A stretch of DNA of 64,000 nt from Mycobacterium sp. E2479 (GTDB lineage: Bacteria; Actinomycetota; Actinomycetes; Mycobacteriales; Mycobacteriaceae), in the NCBI RefSeq assembly GCF_001667925.1, contig NZ_LZJR01000087.1, positions 1 through 64,000 of the forward strand, given 5' to 3'. Under the pieces are notes generated by a model. It saw only the letters and a program-made list of their open reading frames with translations. It had not been told where the DNA came from and did no database searches. Position numbers and translations under genes: made by a program. Positions within the stretch are counted from its first letter, which is position 1, and each line of letters begins with the position of its first letter. Shown one piece after another: positions 20,997 through 31,171 of this stretch.

Positions 20997-21028
20997 TTAT
21001 CCACATCAGCTATCAACAGTGGGGATAA
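20997..21028. promoter_or_regulatory. Inverted pair of DnaA-box-like sequences
   Basis: TTATCCACA (20997-21005) is a perfect consensus DnaA box. TGGGGATAA (21020-21028) is its inverse with one mismatch, 14 bp away. They lie in the non-coding gap upstream of the Rv0010c-like gene, in the oriC-proximal arm. Mycobacterial boxes usually read TTGTCCACA, so function is uncertain. Confidence 0.4.
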
Positions 21029-21045
21029 ATCACACGCGTGTGATT
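21028..21045. promoter_or_regulatory. Perfect 18-bp palindrome
   Basis: AATCACACG followed by its exact reverse complement CGTGTGATT, without a spacer. It abuts the second DnaA-like box and is about 67 bp upstream of the Rv0010c-like start. A dimeric regulator operator is likely; the regulator is unknown. Confidence 0.45.
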
Positions 21046-21116
21046 GGGTGACCGGAAAGTTGCTGACGCAGTAACGAATCAGACCAAAAATGAATTCATC
21101 ACGCCGACCGTCCTGA

Positions 21117-21398
21117 TCAGTGCCAGCGCATCGTGAGCAACAACCCGGTGATCATGAAAGCGAACGCGATGGCATAGTTCCACGGGCCCAACTGCGCCAT
21201 CCAGTTCAGCGCGGTCGGCGCCTGACTCCCGACCGCGGCCAACTGGAACACCATCAGCCAGACCAGGCCGATCAGCATGAGACCGATGAACAGGGCGACG
21301 AACCACACGCTCGATGGTCCGACCTTGACTTTCACCGGGGTGCGGCTGACCGCGCCGACGGCGAAGTCGTTCTTCTTGCGGACCTTGGACTTGGGCAT
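21117..21398 (-). CDS. crgA: Cell division protein CrgA
   Basis: A 93-aa protein with a basic N-terminus ([12 protein letters not shown]) and two membrane spans ([20 protein letters not shown] and [16 protein letters not shown]). CrgA recruits FtsZ, FtsQ, FtsI and CwsA to the septum in mycobacteria. The frame extends upstream to 21458, but MPKSK is the conserved start and gives the Mtb length. It is divergent from the DUF881 gene. Confidence 0.95.
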   Translation of the reverse strand: MPKSKVRKKNDFAVGAVSRTPVKVKVGPSSVWFVALFIGLMLIGLVWLMVFQLAAVGSQAPTALNWMAQLGPWNYAIAFAFMITGLLLTMRWH

Positions 21399-21439
21399 GA
21401 TTACCTCGCGGATTACCTCAACGACACGGTGAGCAGGAC

Positions 21440-21472
21440 GGGGTGCAACGATAAACACCGCAACTGCACCCC
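21440..21472. promoter_or_regulatory. Inverted repeat between crgA and the DUF881 gene
   Basis: GGGGTGCA (21440-21447) and TGCACCCC (21465-21472) are perfect 8-bp arms separated by 17 bp. They sit in the 130-bp divergent gap. A shared operator is possible; a weak RNA hairpin is the alternative. Confidence 0.3.
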
Positions 21473-21528
21473 ATAGCTTGGCTACGAGACTAACTCACCT
21501 AGGGCGGTGACCAGGAAATGGAGAGGCG

Positions 21529-22272
21529 ATGATCCAGACGCGCCGGTCGCCGTGGCGCTTTGGCGTCCCGGTCGTGTGTCTGCTGGCCGGACTGCTGCTC
21601 GCCGCCACCCACGGAGTCTCCGGCGGCGCTGAAATCCGCCGCAGTGATGCCCCGCGGCTGGTGGACCTGGTCCGCGAGACCCAGTCTTCGGTCAACCGGC
21701 TGAATGCTCAGCGTGAGGCGCTGGCGGGCAAGATCGACGCCGCGCACGGGCGGTCGTCGGATGCCGCGCTCGCGGCCATGCTGCGGCGCTCCACCGAGCT
21801 CGCCGGCGAGGCGGGGATGAACCCGGTCCACGGACCGGGCTTGGTGGTCACCCTTGCGGATGCGCAGCGCGACGCCAATGGCCGTTTCCCCCGTGATGCG
21901 TCCCCCGACGACCTGGTGGTCCATCAGCAAGACATCGAGGCAGTACTCAACGCGTTGTGGAGCGCCGGGGCCGAGGCGATCCAGATGCAAGATCAGCGGC
22001 TCATCGCGACGTCGGTGCCGCGCTGCGTCGGTAACACCTTGCTGCTCAACGGGCGGACCTACAGCCCGCCGTATGCGATCACCGCGATCGGCAACGCAAC
22101 GGCCATGCAAGCCGCCCTCGCGGCCGCTCCCCTCGTGGTCCTCTACAAGCAATACGTCGTCCGCTTCGGCCTCGGCTACCAAGAAGAAGTCAAGTCCGAT
22201 GTAGAGGTGGTGGGCCATTTCGAGCCGGATCGGCTGCATTCCGCCCAGCCCGGCGGCCCGATCGGCTACTGA
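21529..22272 (+). CDS. DUF881 (Rv0012-like) secreted or anchored protein
   Basis: A 247-aa protein with an N-terminal signal/anchor (FGVPVVCLLAGLLLAATHGV), a coiled-coil-like stretch (RLVDLVRETQSSVNRLNAQR) and a DUF881 domain (GPGLVVTLADA, LNALWSAGAEAIQMQDQRL). This is the Rv0012 position upstream of pabA/trpG. GGAGAGG lies just before the ATG. DUF881 proteins occur in division and sporulation clusters of Gram-positives; the biochemical role is not established. Confidence 0.85.
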   Translation: MIQTRRSPWRFGVPVVCLLAGLLLAATHGVSGGAEIRRSDAPRLVDLVRETQSSVNRLNAQREALAGKIDAAHGRSSDAALAAMLRRSTELAGEAGMNPVHGPGLVVTLADAQRDANGRFPRDASPDDLVVHQQDIEAVLNALWSAGAEAIQMQDQRLIATSVPRCVGNTLLLNGRTYSPPYAITAIGNATAMQAALAAAPLVVLYKQYVVRFGLGYQEEVKSDVEVVGHFEPDRLHSAQPGGPIGY

Positions 22273-22320
22273 CGCATACCGACCAGGATCGCGATCGCCG
22301 TGGGACGGTAACCTGGCACG

Positions 22321-23007
22321 GTGCGGATCCTGGTCGTCGACAACTACGACAGCTTCGTGTTCAACCTGGTGCAGTACCTCGGGCAGCTGGGCATGGACGC
22401 CGAGGTCTGGCGCAATGACGACACCCGGCTCTCCGACGAGGCCGCAGTCGCCGGTCGCTTCGACGGGGTGCTGCTCAGTCCGGGCCCGGGCACCCCGGAG
22501 CGCGCGGGCGCGTCGATCCCGATGGTTCGGGCGTGTGCCGCCGCGCGGACCCCGCTGCTCGGGGTCTGCCTGGGGCATCAGGCCATCGGCGTCGCGTTCG
22601 GTGCGACCGTTGACCGCGCACCAGAACTGCTGCACGGCAAAACCAGCAGCGTCCACCACACTAATGTCGGTGTGCTGCAAGGACTTCCGGATCCATTCAC
22701 GGCGACGCGTTATCATTCGCTGACGATCCTGCCCGAGTCGCTGCCCCCGGTGCTTGAGGTCACGGCTCAGACCCAAACCGGCGTGATCATGGGTGTGCGG
22801 CACACCGAATTGCCGATTCACGGTGTGCAGTTCCACCCCGAGTCGATCCTGACCGAGGGCGGCCATCGAATGCTGGCGAACTGGCTCGCCGATTGCGGGT
22901 GGGAGCGCAACGACACGTTGGTGCGGCGCCTCGAGAATGACGTGCACGCCGCCGTGCGGCCGTACTTCCCGGCCGAGCCGTCGGCTACTGACCGAACTTC
23001 AGCGTGA
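22321..23007 (+). CDS. pabA: Glutamine amidotransferase, PabA/TrpG component II
   Basis: A 228-aa class I glutamine amidotransferase that feeds ammonia to chorismate in p-aminobenzoate or anthranilate synthesis. Catalytic Cys is in GVCLGHQAIG; the His/Glu pair is in GVQFHPESI. It starts with GTG. The Mtb homologue Rv0013 is called trpG, but its location away from trp genes makes a folate (pabA) role at least as likely. The last 23 bp overlap the convergent pknB end. Confidence 0.9.
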   Translation: MRILVVDNYDSFVFNLVQYLGQLGMDAEVWRNDDTRLSDEAAVAGRFDGVLLSPGPGTPERAGASIPMVRACAAARTPLLGVCLGHQAIGVAFGATVDRAPELLHGKTSSVHHTNVGVLQGLPDPFTATRYHSLTILPESLPPVLEVTAQTQTGVIMGVRHTELPIHGVQFHPESILTEGGHRMLANWLADCGWERNDTLVRRLENDVHAAVRPYFPAEPSATDRTSA

Positions 23008-24865
23008 TGATGCCGTCCCGGTTGACCCCGGAGCCCGCCGGCGGATTCTGATAGACCACCCGATGGGATTGGGAGCCGCCGGCGTCGACGTCGGCACCCT
23101 TGTCCAGGATTCCCGTCCAGCCCAGCGCGCGTAGCCGTGGTTCGGCGTCGGTCCAGAACATGCCGGACAGGTCGGGCATGACGAACTGATTGCCCTTGGA
23201 CACTTGCAGCTCGATCACCGAGTCCACCGGAACCACCTGTCCCTTGGATGGGTTGGTTCCGATCACCTCACCGGCCGGTCGGGTGCTGTCCACCTGCACC
23301 TGGGTGACCTTGCTAAAGCCGTAAACCGTCAGATTCTTCTGCGCGATGTCGACGGTTTGGCCCGCGACATCGGGAACCTGCTTGGTCTCTGGGCCAGAGC
23401 CGACGATGAGGGTGACGACGTTTGTGATCGCCGACGTCTGGTTGGCCGGTGGATTCGTGCCGATCACCTTGCCCAGCAGTTCCGGGGTCGACGGGGAGTT
23501 GGCCTGCTTGAACTTACTGAAGCCCGCAGCCTTCAGCTTGCTGACCGCATCGGAGTAGCTCAGTGAGGAAACGTCGGGCACCTCCCGCTGTTCGGGTCCG
23601 GTGGAGACGTTGATGGTGATCTCGTCGCCCGCATTGACCGACGCGTTGGCGCCCGGGTCGGTACTGATGACGTGGTCGGGTGGGATCGCCGAATCCGGCT
23701 TCTGCAGGGTGCGGGTCTTGAAGCCACGATTCTGCAGCGCCGCAATGGCATCGGCGGACACCTGCCCGCGCACGTCGGGCACCTGCACGTCCCGGGCACT
23801 ACCCCCGAACGTGTTGAAGGCAATGACAACAACGATCGTCAGGACCGCAAGCGCGGCCACGGCGACGATCCAGCGGCCGACCGAACCGACGCTGCGGTCC
23901 TCGCCGGCGTCGGCGAGGACCTGACGTGGCAGCGGGTCGGTACGCGACGGGCCGGAGCTACCGGCGTTGGACGACAGCAGCGAACTCCGGTCGGCGTCCG
24001 TGAGTACCTTGGGTGCCTCCGGTTTCTCGCCGTTGTGCACCCGAATCAGATCGGCACGCATTTCCGCCGCGGTCTGATAACGGTTGTCTGGATTCTTGGC
24101 CAGCGCCTTGAGCACCACCGCGTCGAGGTCGGCGGAGATGCCTTCGTGCCGCTGGGACGGGGGGACCGGGTCTTCCCGAACATGTTGGTAGGCAACGGCT
24201 ACTGGCGAGTCACCGGTGAAAGGTGGTTCGCCCGTGAGGATCTCGTACAGAACGCAGCCCAATGAATACACATCGGAACGTGCATCGACGGCATCACCAC
24301 GAGCCTGCTCGGGGGAGAGATATTGTGCGGTTCCGATCACCGCGGCGGTCTGGGTGACGCTGTTGCCGCTGTCGGCGATCGCGCGGGCGATACCGAAGTC
24401 CATCACCTTGACCGCGTTGGTGGTGCTGATCATGATGTTGGCCGGTTTGACGTCTCGATGGATGATGCCGTTCTGGTGGCTGAAGTTCAGCGCCTGGCAC
24501 GCGTCGGCGATGATCTCGATGGCTCGGCGCGGTGGCAGGGGGCCGTCCGTGTGCACGATGTCGCGCAGGGTGACGCCGTCGACGTATTCCATGACGATGT
24601 AGGGCAGCGGCCCGGTGGGAGTCTCGGCCTCGCCAGTGTCATAGACGGCGACGATCGACGGGTGATTCAATGCGGCGGCATTTTGCGCCTCACGCCGGAA
24701 GCGGAGGTAGAAACTGGGATCGCGGGCCAGATCCGCGCGCAGCACCTTGACCGCGACATCGCGATGCAAACGGACGTCGCGGGCCAGATGAACCTCGGAC
24801 ATCCCCCCGAAGCCGAGGATTTCGCCCAGTTCATAGCGGTCGGACAGGTGCTGCGGCGTGGTCAT
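22985..24865 (-). CDS. pknB: Serine/threonine protein kinase PknB
   Basis: A 626-aa receptor kinase, the Mtb length. Kinase domain: Gly loop GFGGMSEV, Lys40, HRDVKPAN with Asp138, DFG, and an activation loop with [13 protein letters not shown] single span at about 332-352 ([19 protein letters not shown]) is followed by four PASTA repeats opening with [24 protein letters not shown] and FVMPDLSG, which bind muropeptides outside the cell. It overlaps pknA by 4 nt (ATGA) and is essential in Mtb for growth and division control. Confidence 0.97.
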   Translation of the reverse strand: MTTPQHLSDRYELGEILGFGGMSEVHLARDVRLHRDVAVKVLRADLARDPSFYLRFRREAQNAAALNHPSIVAVYDTGEAETPTGPLPYIVMEYVDGVTLRDIVHTDGPLPPRRAIEIIADACQALNFSHQNGIIHRDVKPANIMISTTNAVKVMDFGIARAIADSGNSVTQTAAVIGTAQYLSPEQARGDAVDARSDVYSLGCVLYEILTGEPPFTGDSPVAVAYQHVREDPVPPSQRHEGISADLDAVVLKALAKNPDNRYQTAAEMRADLIRVHNGEKPEAPKVLTDADRSSLLSSNAGSSGPSRTDPLPRQVLADAGEDRSVGSVGRWIVAVAALAVLTIVVVIAFNTFGGSARDVQVPDVRGQVSADAIAALQNRGFKTRTLQKPDSAIPPDHVISTDPGANASVNAGDEITINVSTGPEQREVPDVSSLSYSDAVSKLKAAGFSKFKQANSPSTPELLGKVIGTNPPANQTSAITNVVTLIVGSGPETKQVPDVAGQTVDIAQKNLTVYGFSKVTQVQVDSTRPAGEVIGTNPSKGQVVPVDSVIELQVSKGNQFVMPDLSGMFWTDAEPRLRALGWTGILDKGADVDAGGSQSHRVVYQNPPAGSGVNRDGIITLKFGQ

Positions 24866-26145
24866 TGCGGTGTTCCGTGTCGAGCCGGCACAGTGCGAAA
24901 GCCGGAGATCCCTATTGTCCCGTCATCCGGCCATTTCAACCGCATTTCGGGTCGGGCTCCGGCACCGCCCGGAGTGGCGCTCGGCGGCGGCGCCGAGGCG
25001 GGCGGTGTCCCGGTGTCGGTCACCGTCGGTGGCTGTTGCTGCTGATCCGCCCGCGAGTTGATGACGATCAGCACCGCAATGATGATCGCCAGCGCTCCGA
25101 GCACACCGGCTGCCCACAACAACGCGCGCTGACCCGAGGAGAAGGTACGACGGGCCGGGGGCGGGCGGTGGCCGCCGGTGGCCGGCCGCGACCGGCGTGC
25201 GGCGGAGCTTCGGCTCGGAGACACCGCGGCGGCGCGGGTCGTCGGACTGGACGGAATGGCTGCCGGCGATGCGCGGCCCGGCGGCGGTGACTGGCTCGGG
25301 CGTGGCGGACGACGGCCGGCCCGCACCGCCGCCACCGCGTCGGCGAACGGTCCACCGCTGCGGTACCGCATCGCCGGGTTCTTCACCAGCGTGATCTCGA
25401 TGAGTTCGCGCACATTGGGCGGCAGTTCTGCGGGCAGGGGCGGCGGCGGTTCTTTGATGTGCTTCATCGCCACCGTCAGGGCACCATCACCGGTGAACGG
25501 CCGCTTGCCACATACAACCTCGTAACCAACGACCCCCAGCGAGTACACATCGCTCGACGGGGTGGCGTCGTGACCCAGGGCCTGTTCGGGTGCGATGTAT
25601 TGGGCCGTGCCCATCACCATCCCCGTCTGGGTCACCGGCGCGGCGTCGACGGCCTTGGCGATACCGAAGTCGGTGATCTTCACCTGACCAGTCGGGGTGA
25701 TCAGGATGTTGCCGGGTTTGACGTCGCGGTGCACCAGTCCGGCGGCGTGCGCTACCTGCAGCGCACGACCCGTCTGCTCAAGCATGTCCAGTGCGTGCCG
25801 CAGCGACAGCCGGCCGGTTCGCTTGAGAACCGAGTTCAGCGGCTCGCCGTTGACCAGCTCCATCACCAGATAGGCAGTCCGGCCCTCCCCGTCCAGCTGG
25901 CTTTCACCGTAGTCGTGGACGGCCGCGATGCCAGGGTGGTTGAGCATCGCGGTGGTACGCGCTTCGGCACGGAACCGCTCGATGAACTCGGGGTCTTGAG
26001 AGAACTCCTGCTTGAGCACCTTGACCGCGACGCGCCGGCCCAGCCGGCTGTCTACCGCCTCCCACACCTGACCCATGCCGCCGGTGGCGATCAGGCGCTG
26101 TAGACGGTATCTGCCGGACAGCGTCACACCAACTCGCGGGCTCAT
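24862..26145 (-). CDS. pknA: Serine/threonine protein kinase PknA
   Basis: A 427-aa kinase: Gly loop ATGGMGQV, Lys42, [11 protein letters not shown] ([10 protein letters not shown]) and activation-loop Thr in [14 protein letters not shown] Pro/Arg/Ser-rich linker leads to one membrane span ([20 protein letters not shown]) and a short extracellular tail without PASTA repeats. ATGA overlaps with both pbpA and pknB show coupled translation. It phosphorylates division and cell-wall proteins in Mtb. Confidence 0.97.
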   Translation of the reverse strand: MSPRVGVTLSGRYRLQRLIATGGMGQVWEAVDSRLGRRVAVKVLKQEFSQDPEFIERFRAEARTTAMLNHPGIAAVHDYGESQLDGEGRTAYLVMELVNGEPLNSVLKRTGRLSLRHALDMLEQTGRALQVAHAAGLVHRDVKPGNILITPTGQVKITDFGIAKAVDAAPVTQTGMVMGTAQYIAPEQALGHDATPSSDVYSLGVVGYEVVCGKRPFTGDGALTVAMKHIKEPPPPLPAELPPNVRELIEITLVKNPAMRYRSGGPFADAVAAVRAGRRPPRPSQSPPPGRASPAAIPSSPTTRAAAVSPSRSSAARRSRPATGGHRPPPARRTFSSGQRALLWAAGVLGALAIIIAVLIVINSRADQQQQPPTVTDTGTPPASAPPPSATPGGAGARPEMRLKWPDDGTIGISGFRTVPARHGTPQ

Positions 26146-27620
26146 GGTCCTCCCTGTAGCGCGGCCTGGATGACGGCCCGTCCGATCGGCGCGGCGAGTG
26201 CACCCCCCGTCGCGGACAGGCGGTTGGCGCCATTCTCTACCAACACCGCCACGGCGACCTTCGGGGTCTGCGCGGGTGCGAAAGCGATGTACCAGGCGTG
26301 CGGCGGTGTGTGCCGCGGATCGCTGCCATGCTCTGCGGTACCAGTCTTCGATGCGATCTGCACGCCGGGAATGGCCCCTTTCTGTTGTGCGACCTTCTCG
26401 GCGCCGACCATCAGCTCTCTCAGCTTAGCGGCGACCTGCGGCGACACGGCGCGCCGCTGCTCATAGGGTGCAGTGGTGCTGATCGTCGTCAGGTCGGGCC
26501 CCTTGAGGCTGTCGACAAGGTACGGCTGCATCGTCACCCCATCGTTCGCGATGGTCGCGGCGATTTCGGCGTTTTGCAAGGGCGTCAGGGCGACGTCCTT
26601 TTGGCCGATGCTGGACATCCCCAGCGCCGCGGCGTCGGGAATGATCCCCACGGTCGACTCTGCGACCTGCAGCGGGATGACGCTCGGCGTGCTGTCCAGC
26701 CCGAACGAGCGCGCCATGTTGCGCAGCGCATCGGAGCCGGTGAGGATCCCGAGCTGGACGAATGCGGTGTTGCACGACAGGGCGAACGCCTGCCGCAAAG
26801 ACACCGTCGGCTCGTTTCCACACGACTCCCCACCGTAGTTCTCCAACGTTGCGGTGCTGTTGGGCAGCGGAATCGAGGGGGCGGCGGTCAGCTGCTGGGT
26901 GTCCGAGGCACCGGCCTGCAGGGCGGCCGCCGTCGTGATCACCTTGAACGTCGACCCCGGCGGGTATGTCTCAGAAATCGCGCGGTTGGTCAGCGGATTG
27001 TTGGGGTCGTCACGCAACTTCTGCCACGCCTGCGCCTGGACTTCGGGATCGTGCGACGACAGCAGGTTGGCGTCATAGGACGGCGAGGACACCATCGCCA
27101 AGATCTTGCCGGTCGACGGTTCCAGGGCCACGACGGCGCCCTTGCACGGCGGACCGCCGCAGTCCTGTTGCATCGCGTCCCACGCGGCCCGCTGGACCCG
27201 CGGCTTGATTGTGGTGTCGACATTGGCGCCGCGCGGGTCGCGACCGGTGAAGAAGTCCGCGAGCCGGCGGCCGAACAGCCGCTCGTCGGAACCGTTCAAC
27301 AGCGGGTCCTCGGCACGTTCCAGACCGGTGCTGGAATACCGCAACGAATAAAAGCCGGTCACAGGCGCGTACTCCGCCGGGTTGGGGTAGACGCGCAGAA
27401 AGCGATAGCGGTTGTCGGTGGCAACCGAATAAGCCAACAGCTGGCCGCCCGCCACAATCTGGCCGCGCTGACGTGAATACTCGTCGAGCAGAACCCGCTG
27501 GTTGCGTGGGTCGGCACGCAGCGAGTCCGCGGCGAAGACCTGCGTCATCGTGGCGTTGATCAACAGCAGCACGATCAACGCCATCACGGTCACCGAGATC
27601 CGGCGCAGAGAGGCGTTCAT
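26142..27620 (-). CDS. pbpA: Penicillin-binding protein A (transpeptidase)
   Basis: A 492-aa class B PBP. An N-terminal signal anchor ([20 protein letters not shown]) precedes a dimerisation region and a transpeptidase domain with PPGSTFKVI (catalytic Ser of SxxK), SCN and SKTGTAEHG. The open frame runs far upstream into rod[10 protein letters not shown] at 27620 overlaps the rodA stop by 4 nt and is the true start. It cross-links peptidoglycan and is a known PknB partner in Mtb. Confidence 0.96.
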   Translation of the reverse strand: MNASLRRISVTVMALIVLLLINATMTQVFAADSLRADPRNQRVLLDEYSRQRGQIVAGGQLLAYSVATDNRYRFLRVYPNPAEYAPVTGFYSLRYSSTGLERAEDPLLNGSDERLFGRRLADFFTGRDPRGANVDTTIKPRVQRAAWDAMQQDCGGPPCKGAVVALEPSTGKILAMVSSPSYDANLLSSHDPEVQAQAWQKLRDDPNNPLTNRAISETYPPGSTFKVITTAAALQAGASDTQQLTAAPSIPLPNSTATLENYGGESCGNEPTVSLRQAFALSCNTAFVQLGILTGSDALRNMARSFGLDSTPSVIPLQVAESTVGIIPDAAALGMSSIGQKDVALTPLQNAEIAATIANDGVTMQPYLVDSLKGPDLTTISTTAPYEQRRAVSPQVAAKLRELMVGAEKVAQQKGAIPGVQIASKTGTAEHGSDPRHTPPHAWYIAFAPAQTPKVAVAVLVENGANRLSATGGALAAPIGRAVIQAALQGGP

Positions 27621-29023
27621 ACTTTCTCGATCACCTCGGTGCTGGCCGCCGCGATCGAGGGTTTGCGGGCCCGGGTGCGCAGGGGACGACGGGCGCTGTG
27701 CGAAATGCGCGCCAGTATGGCCAGCAGCACGTAGTTCGCCAGCAAGGACGAGCCACCGTAGGACATCCACGGGGTCGTCAGCCCCGTCAGCGGAATCAGC
27801 TGGGTTACCCCGCCGACAACGATGAACAGCTGAAGGGCCAGCGTCGACGCCAGGCCCGCGGCCAGCAGCTTGCCGAAGCTGTCGCGGGTCGCGATCGCCG
27901 TGCGCAGACCCCGCACGATGACGATGGTGTAAAGCATCAAGATGCTGGCCAGGCCCACCAATCCGAGCTCTTCGCCGAACGCGGCGATGATGAAATCGGT
28001 CGAGGCGGCGGGCACGGTATCGGGCTGACCGTTGCCCAGGCCGGTCCCGAAGATCCCGCCGGTGGCAAAGCTGAAGAGCGACTGGACGACTTGGTAGCCG
28101 CTGCCGTCGGGGTCGGAGAACGGGTCCCACCACATCTGCACTCGCACCCGCACGTGGGCGAAAATGTAATACGCGACAACACTTCCCGCGGCGAATAGCA
28201 CGAGGCCGATTCCCACCCAACTGAAGCGTTGGGTGGCGAGGTAGACCACCACCAGAAATGACGTGTAGAGCAATAGCGAAGTGCCAAGGTCCTTTTCGAA
28301 GGCCATCACCCCGACCGAGATCACCCACGCTGCCAGTAGGGGCGCGAGGTCTCGAGGCCGGGGCAGCGTCAACCCCATGAAATGCTTGCCCACGCTGGTG
28401 AACAGGCCGCGCTTGGCGATCAGCACCGCGGAAAAGAAGATCAGCAACAAAATCTTGGAGAACTCGGCGGGCTGAATTGAGAAGCCGGGCAAGCGGATCC
28501 AGATCTTGGCGCCGTTCTGCTCGGACAGCGACGCCGGCAGCAGGGCCGGGATCACCAACAACACCAAACCGACCAGTCCGCATATGTAGCCGTAGCGCGC
28601 AAGCTGCCGATGGTCTTTCAAGAACGTGACCACCAAAGAAAAGGTCACAACGCCGATCAGGGTCCACAGCATCTGCTGGGTCGCGCTGGGGTGGTGCCGG
28701 CCGCTGAGCTGATTGGTGACCAGATCCAACCGGTGAATCATCACCAGGCCAAGACCGTTGAGCAGCGCCACGATCGGCAGCAGCAGCGGATCGGTATAGG
28801 GCGCAAAACGCCTGATGGCCACGTGCGCCGACCCGAAGACGACAAGAAACACCAGCCCGTAGCTGATGGCAGTCCAATGCAGATCGCGCGCTTGGTTGGC
28901 TTCGACTATGAGCAGCGCGGCGACGGTGATCAGTGCGGCGAATCCGAGTAGCAACAACTCGGCATTGCGCCGGGTAGGCAACGGGGGTGTGACCGCGACC
29001 GGCGGCTGAAGCTGTGTGGTCAT
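27617..29023 (-). CDS. rodA: SEDS glycosyltransferase RodA
   Basis: A 468-aa polytopic SEDS protein with about ten to twelve hydrophobic segments. It polymerises lipid II into glycan strands together with a class B PBP. Family blocks include QQMLWTLIGVVTFSL, GFSIQPAEFSKILLL, FEKDLGTSLLLYTSF and the C-terminal PWMSYGGSSLLANY. MTTQLQPP at 29023 is chosen because it overlaps the pstP stop by ATGA and gives Mtb length. Confidence 0.96.
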   Translation of the reverse strand: MTTQLQPPVAVTPPLPTRRNAELLLLGFAALITVAALLIVEANQARDLHWTAISYGLVFLVVFGSAHVAIRRFAPYTDPLLLPIVALLNGLGLVMIHRLDLVTNQLSGRHHPSATQQMLWTLIGVVTFSLVVTFLKDHRQLARYGYICGLVGLVLLVIPALLPASLSEQNGAKIWIRLPGFSIQPAEFSKILLLIFFSAVLIAKRGLFTSVGKHFMGLTLPRPRDLAPLLAAWVISVGVMAFEKDLGTSLLLYTSFLVVVYLATQRFSWVGIGLVLFAAGSVVAYYIFAHVRVRVQMWWDPFSDPDGSGYQVVQSLFSFATGGIFGTGLGNGQPDTVPAASTDFIIAAFGEELGLVGLASILMLYTIVIVRGLRTAIATRDSFGKLLAAGLASTLALQLFIVVGGVTQLIPLTGLTTPWMSYGGSSLLANYVLLAILARISHSARRPLRTRARKPSIAAASTEVIEKV

Positions 29024-30528
29024 GCCACCGTACGGCAATCGATGCCTGGTTCAGGTGGCGGCCCGGGAAGCGTGGTCACTGGCTGCGACGTGGTCGTCGG
29101 ACCTGCCGGTGCGGAATTCGCGGGGCCGTTGGCGCTCGTGCTCGGTGCGGGGCTGGCGCTCGGGGAGCTGGTGGTTGGTGGTGCGGGTGATGCTGTGGTG
29201 CCGGATTCTGGTGTTCCGCTGCGGGTGCCCGGTGAGCCGGGCGGAGAGGTGGCGCGCGGCGCCGGACAGATCGGCAATAGATATTCGGCCAACAGCTGCC
29301 GAAGCTGCGACTCGGCCTGGTCCAGGCTGCCACCGGGTAGTCCGGTTTGAACTTGGACTTGTCCCGGGCGGCGCAGATCTTGCAGCGTCATCACCTGGCA
29401 GTTGGTGTGGGCACCGGATTGCCGGTAACCGACCAGGGAAAGCTCGTTGCGGGTGTTGAGGCATCCCACCAGATAGGGCTGCTGCAACGGGATGCCCAGC
29501 AGGGTGCCCTGGATCCCGCGGACGATGGAAACGCGGCCGTCGTATTCGGCGACGTAGTAGTTGCGTTGAATGACCCAGTATCCGACGCCGAGGCCAGCGA
29601 ACACCAGGAGCACCGCCAGGCCGACGGCGGCGAGCATCTTCCACCGTGGCCAGCGCGGGCGATGCGGTGCTTCTGGTTGCGGCGCAACGCGTTTGGCAGA
29701 CTCATCGCGGGGACGAATCGCGGAAGCACGCCCGGCGGAGGTATTGGGCAGGGTCATTTGATCCTCGTCGCCCGACACCGCACCGGCAAGGATCGGCTGG
29801 GTTTGCCCGTAGTCGTAGTCGACTACATCGGCGACCACCACGGTCACGTTGTCCGGGCCCCCGCCACGCAACGCCAATTCGATCAGGCGGTAGGCAGCCT
29901 CGGCGACGTCGGGTATCTGCAGTGCCTCCAGGATGGTCTCGTCGCTCACCGGATCCGATAACCCGTCGGAGCACAGCAGATAGCGGTCCCCGGCCCGCGC
30001 CTCGCGCATGGTCAACGTCGGCTCGACCTCGTGACCCGTGAGGGCCCGCATGATCAACGACCGCTGCGGGTGGCTGTGCGCCTCTTCCCGGGTGATCCGG
30101 CCCTCATCGACCAAAGTCTGAACAAAAGTGTCGTCTTTGGTGATCTGAGTCAGTTCTCCGTCGCGCAACAAGTAGCCGCGCGAGTCGCCGATGTGCACCA
30201 GCCCGATGCGGTCACCCGCGAACAGGATCGCGGTAAGGGTGGTGCCCATCCCCTCGAGTTCGGGCTCGGCCTCCACTTGGGCGGCGATGGCCGCGTTGCC
30301 GGAGCGGACCGCGTTGTCGAGCTTGGCCAGCAGATCGCCGCCCGGCTCGTCGTCATCCAGGTGTGCCAGCGCAGCGATCACCAGTTGGGATGCCACCTCG
30401 CCGGCGGCGTGACCGCCCATGCCGTCGGCCAGCGCGAGCAGTCGTGCGCCGGCGTAGACGGAGTCTTCGTTGTTGGCGCGTACCAGGCCGCGATCGCTTC
30501 GCGCGGCATATCGCAGGACCAAGGTCAC
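29020..30528 (-). CDS. pstP: PP2C-type phosphatase PstP
   Basis: A 502-aa membrane phosphatase that reverses PknA/PknB signalling. Metal-binding motifs are NNEDSVY, LALADGMGGHAAGE, HIGDSRGYLL, CSDGLSDPV and GGGPDNVTVV. A single span (MLAAVGLAVLLVFAGLGVGY) precedes an extracellular part and a long Pro/Ser/Thr-rich tail. GTG 30528 (VTLVLRYAARS) has GAGGAG eight bases upstream and matches the Mtb N-terminus; the longer frame lacks a good start. Confidence 0.95.
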   Translation of the reverse strand: MTLVLRYAARSDRGLVRANNEDSVYAGARLLALADGMGGHAAGEVASQLVIAALAHLDDDEPGGDLLAKLDNAVRSGNAAIAAQVEAEPELEGMGTTLTAILFAGDRIGLVHIGDSRGYLLRDGELTQITKDDTFVQTLVDEGRITREEAHSHPQRSLIMRALTGHEVEPTLTMREARAGDRYLLCSDGLSDPVSDETILEALQIPDVAEAAYRLIELALRGGGPDNVTVVVADVVDYDYGQTQPILAGAVSGDEDQMTLPNTSAGRASAIRPRDESAKRVAPQPEAPHRPRWPRWKMLAAVGLAVLLVFAGLGVGYWVIQRNYYVAEYDGRVSIVRGIQGTLLGIPLQQPYLVGCLNTRNELSLVGYRQSGAHTNCQVMTLQDLRRPGQVQVQTGLPGGSLDQAESQLRQLLAEYLLPICPAPRATSPPGSPGTRSGTPESGTTASPAPPTTSSPSASPAPSTSANGPANSAPAGPTTTSQPVTTLPGPPPEPGIDCRTVA

Positions 30529-30580
30529 GGGCGCCACTCCTCGATCCCGGCTGCGCCGGCAGCATAGTCGTAGGCTCGGG

Positions 30581-31048
30581 TCACGGACGCAACTCAATCG
30601 CCGTTTTGCCGATTCGAATCGGCGTTCCGATTGGAACTCGTACCGCAGTCGTCACCTTCGCCCTGTCAAGGTAAGTACCGTTGGTCGATCCTAGATCCTC
30701 GACGTACCACTCCGAGCCGCGCTGAGTCAGCCGGGCGTGCCGCGTCGAGGCGTAATCGTCGGTGAGCACCAGCGTGGAGTCGTCAGCTCTTCCGATCAAT
30801 ACCGGCTGTCCGCTCAGCGTGATACGTCCGCCTGCCAGCGCGCCTTCGGTGACTACCAGATAGCGGGCCGCATGCCGGCGCTGGCGTGACGGCAGCAGCG
30901 TGCTGCGCAGCGCCAAACCGCGACGCACCATGACAGCACCGGTGGGCGCGTAGATGTCGGTCCGAAGGATCCGCAGCACGGACCAGATGAATACCCACAG
31001 CAGCATCAGAAAGCCGGCGCGCGTCAGCTGCAGTACCAGTCCCTGCAT
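30581..31048 (-). CDS. fhaB: FHA-domain protein FhaB (FipA)
   Basis: A 155-aa protein with an N-terminal membrane segment (AGFLMLLWVFIWSVLRIL) and a C-terminal FHA domain that reads phosphothreonine: ILIGRADDS-type strand, DDYASTRHARL and DLGSTNGTYLDR. MQGLVLQL at 31048 has GAAAGGA eight bases upstream and gives exactly Mtb FhaB length. It is a kinase substrate and division-scaffold protein in Mtb. Confidence 0.95.
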   Translation of the reverse strand: MQGLVLQLTRAGFLMLLWVFIWSVLRILRTDIYAPTGAVMVRRGLALRSTLLPSRQRRHAARYLVVTEGALAGGRITLSGQPVLIGRADDSTLVLTDDYASTRHARLTQRGSEWYVEDLGSTNGTYLDRAKVTTAVRVPIGTPIRIGKTAIELRP

Positions 31049-31171
31049 CTGGCGTCCTTTCCGTCCTAGCGTCGCATCCCTGGCGCCCGTGACTCCGAGC
31101 ACATCGGCTACGTCACGATACTTGGACGGCGGATGACACGGGGCGAAGCACGGCAGCTTAAGCCCGGTGGC

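Noticed and set aside
21499..22947. 482-aa frame antisense to the DUF881 and pabA genes
   Set aside because: It covers two well-supported genes and is Arg/His/Gly-rich without motifs.
27621..28877. Upstream 419-codon extension of pbpA
   Set aside because: It lies wholly inside rodA in another frame. The ATGA overlap at 27617-27620 fixes the true start.
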